64,000 bases of DNA from Cordia subcordata (Eukaryota > Streptophyta > Magnoliopsida > Boraginales > Cordiaceae), in NCBI GenBank assembly GCA_028554755.1, contig JAPTOF010000019.1, positions 2,986,001 to 3,050,000 of the forward strand, written 5' to 3'. Under the pieces are notes generated by a model. That model saw nothing but the letters and a program-made list of their open reading frames with translations. It did not search any database and was not told where the DNA came from. Shown piece after piece: positions 46,860-59,515 of the stretch. Made by a program: the position numbers and the translations under genes. Every line of letters begins with the position of its first letter. Position 1 is the first letter of the stretch.

Positions 46860-49800
46860 CTCCTTTTGATGGATGATGATGATGCATGCTGGAACAATAA
46901 GAGATTTTAGATAGCGAGAAAAAATCAGGCTGGTATTATTAGTTGACGCTTTGTTAGTGTTTTTTTTTTCATCTCTTTTAATCTAGCTATTAAAAGTGAT
47001 TAGTGATCAAGTTGATGAGGTAACAAATGGAAGGATTTTCAGTGCCAAAACTTAATTTGTTAATTTTTTGTCCCCTTTTCTTCTTACCTGATCTCTATAT
47101 CTTCTGCTAATTAATCTACTTTCAATTCTGAAATGGGGCTTGTTGTAATTTGTTTGTTGATTATTTTCATCTAGTCTTTATATTTATTGGTACTGTTCAT
47201 TTGTTTAGTATTCTCTTATCTTTCATCTGATTTCTTAATACTTGTGCCAGTAACCTGCAATAAATTTCTACAGTGGTGTCTGACAAAAGTTTAGAGGAAA
47301 AACAAAAAGAATTTCCCAATGGTTCAAGGTGCACTTTGATTGTATTTTTAAAAAATTAGTATTGTGCCTTGTGGGAGGGGGAAGGGGGAAGGAGAGGTAG
47401 AGGGAGAGGGAGAATTAATGGGTGTTGGATTTCTTGAGTCCTGTCTGAGATCAAGTAGCAAAAAGTTGTGGTGTAACATAAATTTGGGGGAGGTTACATA
47501 CAATATTTTAATGTTTCTTGGGTAGCTTTTCGATTAGCATAATAATAATATTAAATCTTGAACTTCTAATTTTAGATCAAACAACCCATGTTGTTTACGT
47601 ATGTGCTTAGATATTATATCACTTGGCTTGTTCCTGAGATCTTTTGCAATGGACAATGATGAGGATAAGGGTTTTTTATTACCGAGTTAATTACCCTTTC
47701 GGTATATCTTAATATTACTTTATAAGCACTTTTACGGCTAAATCATAAAGTAAACATAAGGATTTCATGCATTTGATAAGATGGTAGGGTTTTAGGTCTT
47801 TTTAGAGTATTCTAGAGACGAAAATGTTGGTACGAGGTGGTGTTTTAGGGGGGCAAATCGCTTCCGATTAGCCTAATCTAAGATTGACATAATAGCTAAG
47901 AGAGAATAATCAAAAGCCTCTAGCTAAGTACTTAAGAATATAATACAATAAATCACTTTGCTTTTAAGGGAAGCAGAATCGATTAAATTATTGGATGCTG
48001 ACGAGAGAGAGAGAGGGAGAGAGGTGTTGTGTCTTGTCCATCAATTCCTGTGGGTTATTTTGGGGGGTTTTTGGTGGTGAATTTGGGGGTGTGAAGTCAG
48101 GAGTCAGTAATCCTCCTTTGTTTTTCATATGATGTGTGCAGTCTTAAGATTCAACAACCTCTGCATGGGTCTGTCCTTTCATTAATTCAGAGGTGGGTAT
48201 AGCTGGATATTGTTAAGATTTATACGCCAGCCTTATCATTATTGCAGTTCTCTTGGTGGTACCCCAAGTCTTAACATGGGTATTTGTCCCCTCAGAAGAA
48301 ATCATCATAATTCTTTTTTTTTTTTGGAAAAAAAGGAAAATGAGAAGAGAGTGTTACAATTTGCAGGCTAATAATTTTCTACCATCATAATCATCCACCT
48401 AGTCGAGAAACCATTATATGTTTAGTTTCCAGGCAGGCTGTTTTTTTTCACTAGTGTTTCATGTTTGGTCCATCACTTGCATTTAATTTTGTACTCTTCT
48501 TTCTTTCCTTTGTCTTTGATTCCATCATAATCCTAATTACTTATCTAATTATGACATATTAACTGCTAGTGCACCTCTCTTTTATCAAGTCTTGTGGCCA
48601 TGATCTAATCACGAGGGTAGTATTGTATTATGGAGTGAAAAACGAAGGTTTATCAATTCCTTCTTTGTTATCGAACTCGACCCTAAAGCCATAATGTCTC
48701 AAATTGTGTAAGAATATGTGGTTGATTTCTCAAGAAATACTAACCAATTAATCAACACAGAGGGCGGGGATCAAGAGCTTTGCAAATAGGTTTTCTTGGT
48801 TTGTTGTAAATGTCTGTACCTCCTGACCTAGCGCCAAAAAGCAAGTGCCTCAGCTTAGAAAGTCTCAGTATGTAGCAGTGTGTCCACCAGCTATGCCAAG
48901 GATCAGATATCTTCAGTGAAAAACCTGTAAATAATCTCTGATCTCACCACTCATTTTTTCGCGCAGCTGTCCTGGCTTATGGTATATCAAAAAATCTTGG
49001 GCAAGAACGCCTGTTTGAACCCAAACTTAAGAATAACGAGTTGTTGGGTACGCTGAGTAGTAATGATAGAAGATTTCAAATTCAAATTTTGTATTATATA
49101 TATATATATATATATATATAAATACATGTGGCTTCTTAATTAATATGTAGATCTTTCAGGCGATTAATTTATTTTAAATAATAAATATAGAGTATATAGA
49201 TCTCTAATAACACATATATAGCTAGGTTGGTTGAACATGCATGATTCATTGGACATAATAAAAGAGAAAGCAAAAGCACACACAATCTTTTTCACTTTGA
49301 TGATGCCTTCGTGCGGGAAGAAAGGGATGGATGAACACTACTTGTCATGGCATATTATGCATGTCGATGTTTAGGGGCGGGGCATAAAGTCTAATTTATA
49401 CCGATGGAAAGATATATATCACATATGCTTTAAGCTGCCTTTTAAGGTGTAGTTGTGATAGTAGTATATCGTCTTTGTACTCTCATGGAGACACCTTTTA
49501 ATTTATTACTGGGATGGTGTTGCCAATGCATAATTGGTAGGGCTTCACCTGATGTTTCCCATTCATCATTATTCGCAACACTAGTTAATTGGACTATTAA
49601 TAAATTTCCAGCTTCCACATTTCTCTGGGACTCCATCTTTCTCTTTCTTTGAGTCAGAGTATTGCTAAATCACATTAAAATCAAAACTAATTCCTATTGG
49701 ATTGAGGACGGTGAAAGAAAAACTAAAAAGTCCTTTCAACAAAGTCGTTTTCCTGAAATTCTAAAATGAAAATAATGAAAAACCCTCGCAACAAATTCAT

Positions 49801-52800
49801 TTCCTAAAAATTCTAAAATGACATTAATGGCTTCTGGAAAAGTCGAAAGCTGGTGAGCGTAAGCTTTTTGGGAATTAGATTGTACGAGAAAGTTGACCGC
49901 TAGTTCGAGTATGTATTTGACGAATTGTAAGGTAGTATGGGCGGCCGAAAAGCATATATATATATATAGAGAGAGAGAAATGAAGGTGAGGCCAGGAGTG
50001 CACAAAATTTGTACAGTTATATTGTGGCTACTTCAGTGCCTCTGTGGTTCTAATAACTTTAATTAAGGAGCTTAATTTGGGCGTATTTTCAAAATTGTAG
50101 TTTAGCCCCCACTGAAAATTGTGTTTCAGCGTGTGTGGTAATTGATAAACCAGGAAATGCCATGGAAAATTCGTTGAAAATGAGGCAAGCTTCACTGCTT
50201 GGGTGCTCTCGTTTAATACACCCCAGGTCTTTTTTTTTTTTTTTTTTTCCTTTCTTTCTTTCCCCCGTTTCCCGTTCGTGTAGTCTAAATCAAGTAATGA
50301 ATTTTTTTTTTTTGCCCTTTTTCCAAATTACTTCTTCAGGATAATAGTTTTCTCATAGTTACTTTTTGTGATTTAAGCACTTAGAAGTTGATATATAGCT
50401 TTTGTGTATAGATTATTGTGTTTTAGTTTATGTATTACGTCTCGAGATTTTATTTTAATTTAACTGTATTTGTTGAACAAGGCATGTGATGGATAAATCA
50501 TGAAAAAAGGAAATTAATTTTTAGGGATTTTTTTTCCCTCGACCCAATGCAACAAATCGTCAAAATGATACACAAACTTTTCAAACAACATATATCAGCG
50601 TAGTGGCTCAACTAGTAGGTCAGAGTGTTCGACAATAAATTTCATAGTATATATCACTTACATAGAGATATATGCATTTAACGACTTCAGAAAAATGAAG
50701 ACATCTTGATGACAAATTTGAAAGTTTTTTTTTTTAAATTTATTTATAACGTTTGCATTTATTTATTTACCTCTTTTTGTATGTTAAAATATTATTATAT
50801 ATTGTTGATATCATATATTTGCATGATTAGCTTATATATAATTAATAAAAGAATTTTGCATAAATTATTATTAGTGTCCCGCTAACCTTAGGATCCTGAC
50901 TCCTCCACTGGGTGCATTTCATGTGATCATATCTATTTTATGCACGTATCATATCTATCCACATTGCTATGATATCCATATTCATCCATGTATGACAGAT
51001 CTTTCTTCAATTTGCGTCATAACTAAGTGGATGGCATATTCTTTTTCTTAAATCTGTCAAAAATCTTCAAATTTCCAAGGTTGTCCAAAGATGTATAAAC
51101 GAGAATCCAGCTAGCTAACGAGTCGGTACAAATTACATATTAAATAGGTTAAATATATATAAACAAGTAAATGATTTTAAGATAAAGGGCCCTAATGTTT
51201 GATGCGATGTAAAATGATAAATGGACAGTGGAAGAATGAAAAGCAAAAGAACATGTTATGATGAAGGAGATCAAAGCCAAGGCTAATTAAGAGGACCACC
51301 ATAGGGGCATATGAGCATAAAGGTCACGGCACTTTGTTGCATTTTTTCGCAGTGGTCCCGCAAGGTTTAGGTAATAAATTTTGCCTCAACAATTTTTGCT
51401 GGGTGCCCTTTTAGTCCCCAAATGTACCCCTGGTCCTAATTGTTGTTTCGGCATCAGACGTTGATGTATGACCTCTTGAATATCAACTTGTGAAGAACAC
51501 TAAGTGGAAAAAGCAATATGATTAGCTAGTGGTAAAAGATTATTGGCTTTTCTGACCAATTATGCTATGTATGTATATATGCTAGTTAGGATAGGAATTA
51601 TAAGCTTTTGAGAAGATAATTTAACTTTGAAAGAGATGTTGTTATCTTAGTACATGATCTAGTTTTGGATTAATTTAAAGCCTATTTGGATTTTTTCCTA
51701 CAAAAGCGTTTTTAAGAAAAATTAATCCAAACGAACCTTTGATATAAAATTATGTTACGCACGAGTGATCTCACATATACTCCTGCAAAGAGTTTCGTTT
51801 ACTCTCTCTTTTTTTTTTTGGTTATGTTCATTTGTTGCACCTCTGAAGTTTGGTTATGCTTTCCGGCTTCTAATAGAATAGCAGACTATTATGTGCCTCT
51901 AATGTTATTATGTTACCGAAGGGCTCGTTTGAATTCTTTTTTTATAAATTTTTTTTAAAAAAATCTTTTAAAATGTGCTTGAGTTTTTTTTTTTTTTAAG
52001 ATTTATTTCAAACACTTAATACAAAAAATATGTGTCATTTTTTTTATTTAAAAAATGTACCTTTTTTCATTAAAAAGAAAAGTCAATTCAAATGTACTTT
52101 ACATGGATCGAGTTCAAGATTTTAAGGTGAGACTCACTCCTTCGAGTGGTAACGAGAGCTAGCCATATAGCACCTGGCTACAGTTAAAGCAAAAAAAAAA
52201 AAAAAACGATATGATTTTATTGAGGTGAATTTCTCGTCATAAAAAAAGAAAATCTCGAAAGAACGGCCTCTAATTAATTAAAATATATGGCAGCAAGGGG
52301 CCCGAATTATTTGTTCTGAGATAAGTTAAATGTATCTTTACATGAATCAAGTTTAAGATCTTATTAATAAGACGGATATTATTCGTTTCCAATAGCGGTT
52401 CGTCGAAAAAACTCGAGCAGAATTTCATTTTCAGGGTATTTATTTATTTATTTGCAAAAAGGAAAAAGATTGAGTGGGAGCAAAAATAGGTGGAGAGAAA
52501 CATGACCCATAAGAGACTTTAAGAGGAAATGTAATCAATCAGATTTCAAATATGCAAGAGCTTAAATAGTAAAACATTTCACGTGATGAATGTTATAGGG
52601 GTTCCATATAGATTGTCCACAAGAATGCAGGGGCAATTTCGCTAAGCCCGTCGTGATTCATGTGCTTCAGTATTATTATTGACCTGAGTTCCTAACTTTT
52701 CACCAGCACTACTCATATGCAGGCATTACACGTCTTTGATACTTCTTTATATTGTTTTAAGAGCCTCACATGATACTGCTGTTACGTTTCGGTGAACAAA

Positions 52801-55430
52801 CTAGCGAGACAAATTATCCTCCCATTGTCACGTCATCTATGACAGTTGCTGCGATTAGAAAATTTATCGAAACCGCAAATTATACAAAGAGATCTTGTAT
52901 TATAACGTTATTAGAAGATCCAAGATATTTAAATGTGGGCTTGTAAAATTCATATGTTCCCAGGCTAAATCTTTGAACAAGAGAACGAGTTTAGCCTTAG
53001 ATTATGGATAGGAAATTGATGAACAAGTACATAAATGAGTTCGCAGATTCTCAACAAGCACGCAAGTTGAACAGGACTCTATTTGACCCACAAATTAAAA
53101 AAGAAATTATGTGCGCTTGCATTTATTAAAATGATTAATGTTATCGAGCCTGAAAACTGAATAAAAAAAGTGTTTTTTTTAAAAATGTATTTCATAAGGG
53201 GAAAAAAAAAAGTGTATAATCTCTTCCATGCAATTTCCATTTGCCGTGATAAATCCGTCTTGAAGACGATACATCACCAATAAGATTCTTCTTTGCCCCA
53301 TATTAACTTGTGTCTAGTTTTTACCCCAAAAAAAAGAAAAAGAAAAAACTTGTGTCCAGTTTCCAGATTGAAAAAACTAAAATTAATTGAAAAATATAAA
53401 AAAGGGCCTGATTCCGTGGGCCAAGGGTAGTCCATCTTTATACTGAACAGTCCAATTACCAAGATGTTAACATGCATAACAGGGTTGCAGAGTTTTTGTT
53501 TAACTTCTTTTTGGACTGGGCTGATTTTGAAGCGATGTGACCCATAACTAGAAGCAAAGAATTAAACTTTGCGTTTTGAAATCTTTTGAAGGTGACAAAG
53601 ATTGTATGACTAACATATCGTGGATTCAATTCAGAAATACGAAGTTCTGTTTGATTAAATTCGATTGGCATGCATCATACATTCTCTCAACTAATATTGC
53701 AAGTAATTGAACAATTTTTTTTTTTCTATAATGGTTTAGTACTTATGAGAGCTTCTTGCATTTTTGTTCTAATTAATTATATTTTTTCTGAAATGATCAC
53801 ATCCGAAAAGCACTGTTATTTGCTTCCACCGATTGACGCCATTAAGAATGCTCTGAGTCATCATTTCTATACAAACAAATCCCTAATAATTAACCTTATG
53901 TTCGAGTTCTCTTCTCTTTCGTTTTATTTTTATTTTATTTTTAATTTTTTTGGTAAATCAAGGTTTTCTCATATCAACCAAACGTATGTGTACATACAAA
54001 TTATTTGGTCATTCATGAAATTTATATTTCACACCCGCTATATTTATAATCCTCGTTGGTAGAACATATCACGTAGATTAACATGGTTACCACACTATAG
54101 CACAGGCTAGTCATTTTACCCATAGCTCTAATTGATGAGGCCAAGCTCCCAATTCAAATGGGTAACTAGCATATAGGTTCTCATGAATGATTTCAGGAAA
54201 TCATGCTTAGTTCAAGATTCAAGATCCTCTCCTCTTGATATATATAGCTGATGTTCTTGCCTAAGGTGACCAAGTCCCTTGCCTCGATTCGAATTTCACA
54301 AACGCAAAGAGATTTAATAGTGATAAATTATTTAAATTATTTTATCGAAACACGATGATCACACCAGCATTCACATTCTCTCCTGGCAGTAGTTATAATC
54401 CACTATATATATATCCACCTTAACATACTCAAGCGGAAAAGAAGAGGGAGAATTTGTACTATATGTGTCTTATAGCTAACGTGGCCCATATATATACATA
54501 CATACAGTTATTTAGTATACGTTCAAGCCACATTAGCATATCATGATCGCAATATAAATCACAGGGAAACTCTTTTACTATATATTAGAGAAGTAAAGGA
54601 TATACAGCTTTATCTCAATCCTGGCCAGCAACCAAACCTTTCTGAGATACAAGACTCCAACATATACAATTCTAGACACTGTAGATTTGACATCTGCCCA
54701 ATTAAAATAAACGTATACCTAAATCCTTGCTCCCACCATACTTCTTCCTTTTCTTTTTTTTTTTTTTTCTATTCTTTTTTCTTTTTTTTTCCCCCCCCCC
54801 CCCCCGGCGGTCGAAGCCATACTCATAACCTAACTTAAATGCTTATCGATCCACCTCACATGGCAAAATATACATGGTTTTGGTAGAGCACAAAAGCGAG
54901 TATAAGTTGCAATCTTACTTGGTTTCTTGATGAATAAAATTTTGCCTCTTGGCAACTATACTATCTCCAGCGTTGATGTACAGCTAACTACACTTTTCTT
55001 CTTTGAGTAACAAATGCCATCTGAAGGAAGAAGACAGAAAGACCTAAACATAGTAGAGCTAAGCCAATTTATGCGTTCGTTTTTTGCTCTTTTTCTATTT
55101 GATTTACAAGATAAACAAAGGTGAAATAGAATGCTTAGCTTTGAGTAGAACTTGCAAAAGTCACAATACACATGATTGAGTTTTCCTTCTACAAATGAAG
55201 TGAAGATACACTAATCTTATAGTTGTTAAAAAAAATATCTTATCATAAGCATCTTAGTAGAAGTTCAAAACAACACTACTTTTTAAATAACTTCTTAGAT
55301 CAAATAAGCACATCTTATGATAAGCATGTCACAAATACAACATGCACAATTCTACATATGACTCTGTAACTACATACCATATGCATGGTTGAGTCTGAAG
55401 GGCCAAACTTTGATGCGGTATAGTAAAGTT
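46860..55430. other. Long intergenic stretch between the ZF-HD and MIF genes
   Basis: 8.5 kb without a supported gene. It holds a (GA)n run near 48005-48022, (TA)n at 49096-49120 and 49957-49968, T-runs at 50230-50247 and 50301-50312, a miniature 62-base hairpin (51677-51738) related to the 33172 MITE family, and C/T homopolymers at 54758-54805. ORFs here are short and low-complexity. Regulatory DNA for the flanking genes may lie inside but cannot be recognised. Confidence 0.5.
51677..51738. mobile_element. Miniature MITE-like hairpin
   Basis: agcctatttggatttttt on the left pairs with taatccaaacgaacctt on the right around a short aaaagcgttttta core. The ends resemble those of the MITEs at 33172 and 39925, so it may be an extreme internal-deletion derivative. 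Confidence 0.45.
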
Positions 55431-55434
55431 AATT

Positions 55435-55545
55435 AATGTGATGATATAATTATGTTACTAAAGATGTAAATAATGTGATGATATAATTATGTTACTAAAG
55501 ATGTAAATAATGTGATGATATAATTATGTTACTAAAGATGTAAAT
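55435..55545. repeat. Minisatellite: three perfect 37-base units
   Basis: Units start at 55435, 55472 and 55509, each aatgtgatgatataattatg followed by a 17-base remainder ending tgtaaat, with no mismatch between units. Perfect identity implies very recent expansion or strong homogenisation. It lies about 700 bases 3' of the MIF gene. Confidence 0.95.
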
Positions 55546-56235
55546 TTTTAACCTAGAATTGGATATGTAGTTCTTCTTGAACAATTAATCAACTCAAATA
55601 TTTTCTCTTGGACAAATTAAGAAGCTTCTTCATCGTTGCGGGGTTTTTAATTTCTGACTTCATAACTTTAGGCACCCCACAATAATTGCAAGTCAACGAA
55701 ATACTTCAAGAACCAATAGTATCGAGGGAAACCATGTAACTTGTAAAATTGCTTAAGATCATGTATATATATCGCAGTGTAAATCTTTAACCCTTTGAAT
55801 GATGAAGGCAAATCTGACATTTGGAGTCGTAGATTCTAGAGATTTTGATTCCTCAAATCTAAGAGGTAAACAATCAGATTTGATAGTACGTTATAGGGCA
55901 CTTGTCTACAGTTGATGGGAATGTAAAAATAGACCTGTCTTTTAAAAAGGGCATCGCCTAGCTTGTTTCCTTCGTTATGCGTGGTTATCCTAGGATTTAC
56001 TCCTGAAACCATCGCAACCACGAAAATTTGGTATATTACAATAATCTCAAACTCACAAACACGAAACCAGAATCAATCCACAAAGCCCCAGTTCCTAAAT
56101 AAATAATCACGCCATCAGAAATCAAATACATAAAGCAAAACCTAGTGGTATAAGCATAAGCAAAAGCAAAACCATAAGCTTACTTAATTACCCATCAACA
56201 CCACCAAACCAACCACTGCGTAGGATACTTAACTT
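55546..56235. other. 3' flank of the MIF gene
   Basis: No gene seen. The minus-strand MIF transcript should end within this stretch. Confidence 0.5.
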
Positions 56236-56238
56236 ACT

Positions 56239-56529
56239 CTATGCCCTACTTGGTGATGCAGGGGAAGAACCGTCGGAAACCGCCTCGGTTTTGACTTCCC
56301 TCCGGTGGAAGTTTCGGTGGCAACCGCAGGCGGCACAAGTGAGTGCATCACTTGTGCCCTCCTCCCCACGTGGCATAAACTCTCTGCATCCATCTACGGC
56401 GTAGCCGCCGACACTGGCTGCATGATTCTTCTGGCATTCGACATATCTCACAGTCCTCACGGTAGCTGAAGAATTACCAGAATTTCTAGACGAATCATCT
56501 CTCCTCAAAACCACCATTCGTTTGTTCAT
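56239..56529 (-). CDS. MINI ZINC FINGER (MIF) protein
   Basis: A 96-residue, intronless gene with only the ZF-HD dimerisation finger and no homeodomain. After a basic N-terminus ([12 protein letters not shown]) comes [20 protein letters not shown], then [26 protein letters not shown], and a short tail. The length and the [14 protein letters not shown] signature fit Arabidopsis MIF1-MIF3, nearest to MIF2 by eye. Known MIFs bind ZF-HD proteins through this finger and keep them from working on DNA, affecting hormone responses and floral meristem termination. The finger is complete, so the protein should be functional. The gene faces the ZF-HD gene 9.4 kb away. Confidence 0.95.
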   Translation of the reverse strand: MNKRMVVLRRDDSSRNSGNSSATVRTVRYVECQKNHAASVGGYAVDGCREFMPRGEEGTSDALTCAACGCHRNFHRREVKTEAVSDGSSPASPSRA

Positions 56530-56716
56530 CCTTGTTTATAACCTTCTTCAAGTTAATTTTAGTCGTTTCTTACACAATATTTACCAATAATCAATATTAA
56601 AGTTAGCCTATACGTTGGTTTTTGTGTGTGTGTGTGTGTGTGAAAGTAGAGAGAGAGGGGAGCAAATGCTCGGTGATATTGGTTTTTCATGGAAAACCCT
56701 AACCCTAAAAGACATG

Positions 56717-56727
56717 TATATATAGCC
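56717..56727 (-). promoter_or_regulatory. Probable TATA box of the MIF gene
   Basis: The minus strand reads ctatatataca about 190 bases upstream of the MIF ATG, a good plant TATA consensus. The leader between contains a (CA)n tract on the minus strand (56626-56642) and a short CT-rich stretch. Confidence 0.55.
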
Positions 56728-56759
56728 AGTAAACTTTCGTGGATCATTATTTCGTAAAA

Positions 56760-58275
56760 TATTGACTTTGACCTTATGTATATTTATATATTTACTGTAT
56801 ATCTTTTACTAGTAATGTTTATTCACGTCTTTCAACTCTAGTGTTCACACAGCTGGTGAACGCTCTAGAACGTTCCTCATGAATTGATTGCCCAACATAC
56901 TTAAACAACTTACCCTAAAATCACTAAAGGGGTTTTAATCAGTAACAGTGATTGTTTTTGTAGTGGTGGAATATGACCAGGTAAGGCGTGCAAGCTTTAA
57001 GGGCCCCTAATATTCTGTGGCCCCTAATAACCGATGATCAAAATTTGTCTAGCCTGACCAAAATAACGTGGATTTTAGTACTTAATTTTCCAAATTTGTT
57101 TCGACAAACCTTTTGTATTCTCGCCCTATTTATTTGAAATGCAGCAGCGTCTTTAGCAGGCGTCATTATGATAAAGATGATGGATGAGATTTATCTCATT
57201 AGATCTTTACCGCTTGTAGACCGGCCAGTAAAATATTATAAGATTCTTTTAATTAATTCCACGGGGGTTAGTGGAAAATTACTATTGATCCTCTTTAAAA
57301 AAAATTTACGGTATATTAATAATGGTACATTAATCGACAGTGTAATGTTTATTTTACTCCTTTCCCTTTCATTTCTCCCTTGTATGGAATTCTTGTATTA
57401 AATACCAAATATGTTACAGTTTCTATTATATATCAAATGTTGGAGTGGTGAAACGGCTGGTATATGGTGATATTCACCCTTACTAACATAAAAAGTTAAA
57501 TTAAATATCTATCTAGTATGTTAAAAGTTCGGTTACATATCGACGGTTGAAGTAGTATACAAAAGGTCAATAAAAGCCCTTATTTGACATGAAAAGAGAC
57601 CATTTCGCATTTTTTGCTTCAATTGACCCTTTTTTGCTTGCTTGTTTTGTATCACACATTCTTCCAATCCATTGATATCCTAAAACATGTTTTTTTTCTA
57701 TCATGTGTTTTGGTTGTAGTTGATTTGGTTTGGCACTTATTCTCCTTTTTGTTCGTTGACAATACACGGGTCACTTAATTCTTCAATTTGGAGGGGATGA
57801 TGATGAGTGATGCTTTAACTAAACTCTCACATGGTGATATTTGCTACAACTTTTATCCATATATATGAAGAATTGAACATATTTCTTAAATTAAGGATAA
57901 AAACTTTGATAAAGCACATTCTATTGCTTTTACAAAAGTGGATGGCGTTCAAAACGCGGATGAATTTCATTACTAATTATAGTTGAAACTGGAAAGTGGA
58001 TTCTATACATATCCAGGAGCAATATATATCGACCCAGATGATTTGAGTTTGTTATATCTCCCAATACTCTATTAAGTTGTGTGATACGTACTTAGAGATT
58101 ACTATGCATCAAGGCAAATGCCAAAATTTTATTTCGTGACAATCTAACAAAATCTTTTTGAGCTATTAAAGAATAAACTATATATCTAGGTTAACGATTC
58201 ATTTAGTTTGGCAAGCTTCACGCCTAGTTAGTAGGGCAGTAGTTCATAAGAAATTATTACAGGGAGATAATTAAT
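56760..58275. other. Intergenic DNA
   Basis: No gene is supported. The open frame at 57168-57401 and the minus-strand frame at 57567-57767 have no recognisable domains. Confidence 0.5.
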
Positions 58276-58276
58276 T

Positions 58277-58345
58277 TGGGATTTGAGATTGACCTAATTC
58301 ATCATGACCGAACGAAAAAAAGAAAAAGAAAAAGATTGACCTTCA

Positions 58346-58376
<31 letters not shown>

Positions 58377-58680
58377 TAAAAAACACACACAAACACACAC
58401 ATTGATGGAGGTTCAGGCATCAATTTTCACAGGGTTGTTGATCAGATGTTTCCGTAAACTCTCACAAGTAGAATATTTGAAAATAGTTTGAGCTAGCTTT
58501 GAGATTGACCTTCACCATGCATGACCGAAAAATATTAGGGAAAAAAAAGAAGAAAAGAAAATTAGAAGAAGAAGATTGACCTTCACCCGGTGGACGTTCA
58601 GGCATTAATTTTTGAAGTGTTGTTCATCAAATCTTTTTATAAATAGTTCTAATTAGTAGAACATTAAAAATAATTAATTT
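58277..58680. repeat. Diverged tandem duplication (~210-base unit)
   Basis: 58277-58490 and 58497-58680 share, in order, tttgagattgacct, catgaccgaa, a purine-rich stretch, gattgaccttca, ggttcaggcatcaattttt-type sequence, and gttcatcaaatc/gttgatcagatg. The first unit has gained (CT)n and (CA)n microsatellites (58350-58400). Small frames inside are not conserved between units. Confidence 0.75.
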
Positions 58681-58699
58681 CTTATTATATTGACTTGTA

Positions 58700-58770
58700 G
58701 TAATATATATATACACATATATATATATATGTGTGTGTATATATATATACACATACATATATATATATAG
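58700..58770. repeat. (TA)n/(CACATA)n microsatellite
   Basis: TA steps interrupted symmetrically by acacat and tgtgtgtg blocks give a self-complementary run. Confidence 0.85.
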
Positions 58771-59456
58771 TTATATACATACTTATAGCTAAGAAAATGC
58801 CAAATTAAGTAGGCGTGAAAAATTCCAATTTATTACACTAGCGTGACATATTTAGGGCTGCTGGACAGTCGTCTTATATAGCCTTGCACGTGAAAGGCAA
58901 TATACTCGGGTCAAACTAAAGGTTCACGAGCGTAGGATTTTGTGTTTCTTTTATAGAAAATTAACATCGCAGTTGAGAAACTGTATAAATAGGAATTAGC
59001 ATTACTTCGTCAATAATTAAGCATGAAAAATAAGAAATGAGATCTAGAAATATATCTAATAGTTAAAATAGACCAAGAAACATTTTGTTGTACCAAGTCA
59101 AATATTATATAAAGTTTCAAAAAACTACTGGTACTTAATTCTCTTTGTTTGCAGAGTTACTTTATTCTTGAATATAACTAGTATCACAATTTTTTCCTTA
59201 TAATTTTAGGTAATATCACTATTGTAGTTACCTTTCTCGGCCTCTTTTTTCTCCCTCACCAAAATAAACCATAGTCGTTCTAAATTCAGCTCCCAAAATG
59301 AGGCCAAGATTCTTTCTCTTTTATTTTTTCTTTTTCCTATTTCTTGGCCCAAGTTGAGAAGTATCTCCGGGCCCGTAATCTTGGCCATTCTTTCCACAAA
59401 CATATAACGAGAAAGAAAAGAAAATGAGATATTATCCGCTAAATTGACCAAAAAGG

Positions 59457-59459
<3 letters not shown>

Positions 59460-59506
<47 letters not shown>

Positions 59507-59515
59507 GTATGTATA
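59460..59515. repeat. (TA)n(TATG)n microsatellite
   Basis: TA dinucleotides pass into tatg tetranucleotides, the same composite form as at 4603-4672. Confidence 0.9.

Noticed and set aside
53670..54062. 130-codon plus-strand frame
   Set aside because: Phe/Ile/Tyr-rich translation of AT-rich DNA without domain, splice or start-site support.
55435..55545. CRISPR-like array
   Set aside because: The units are directly adjacent with no spacers and the DNA is plant nuclear; it is a minisatellite.
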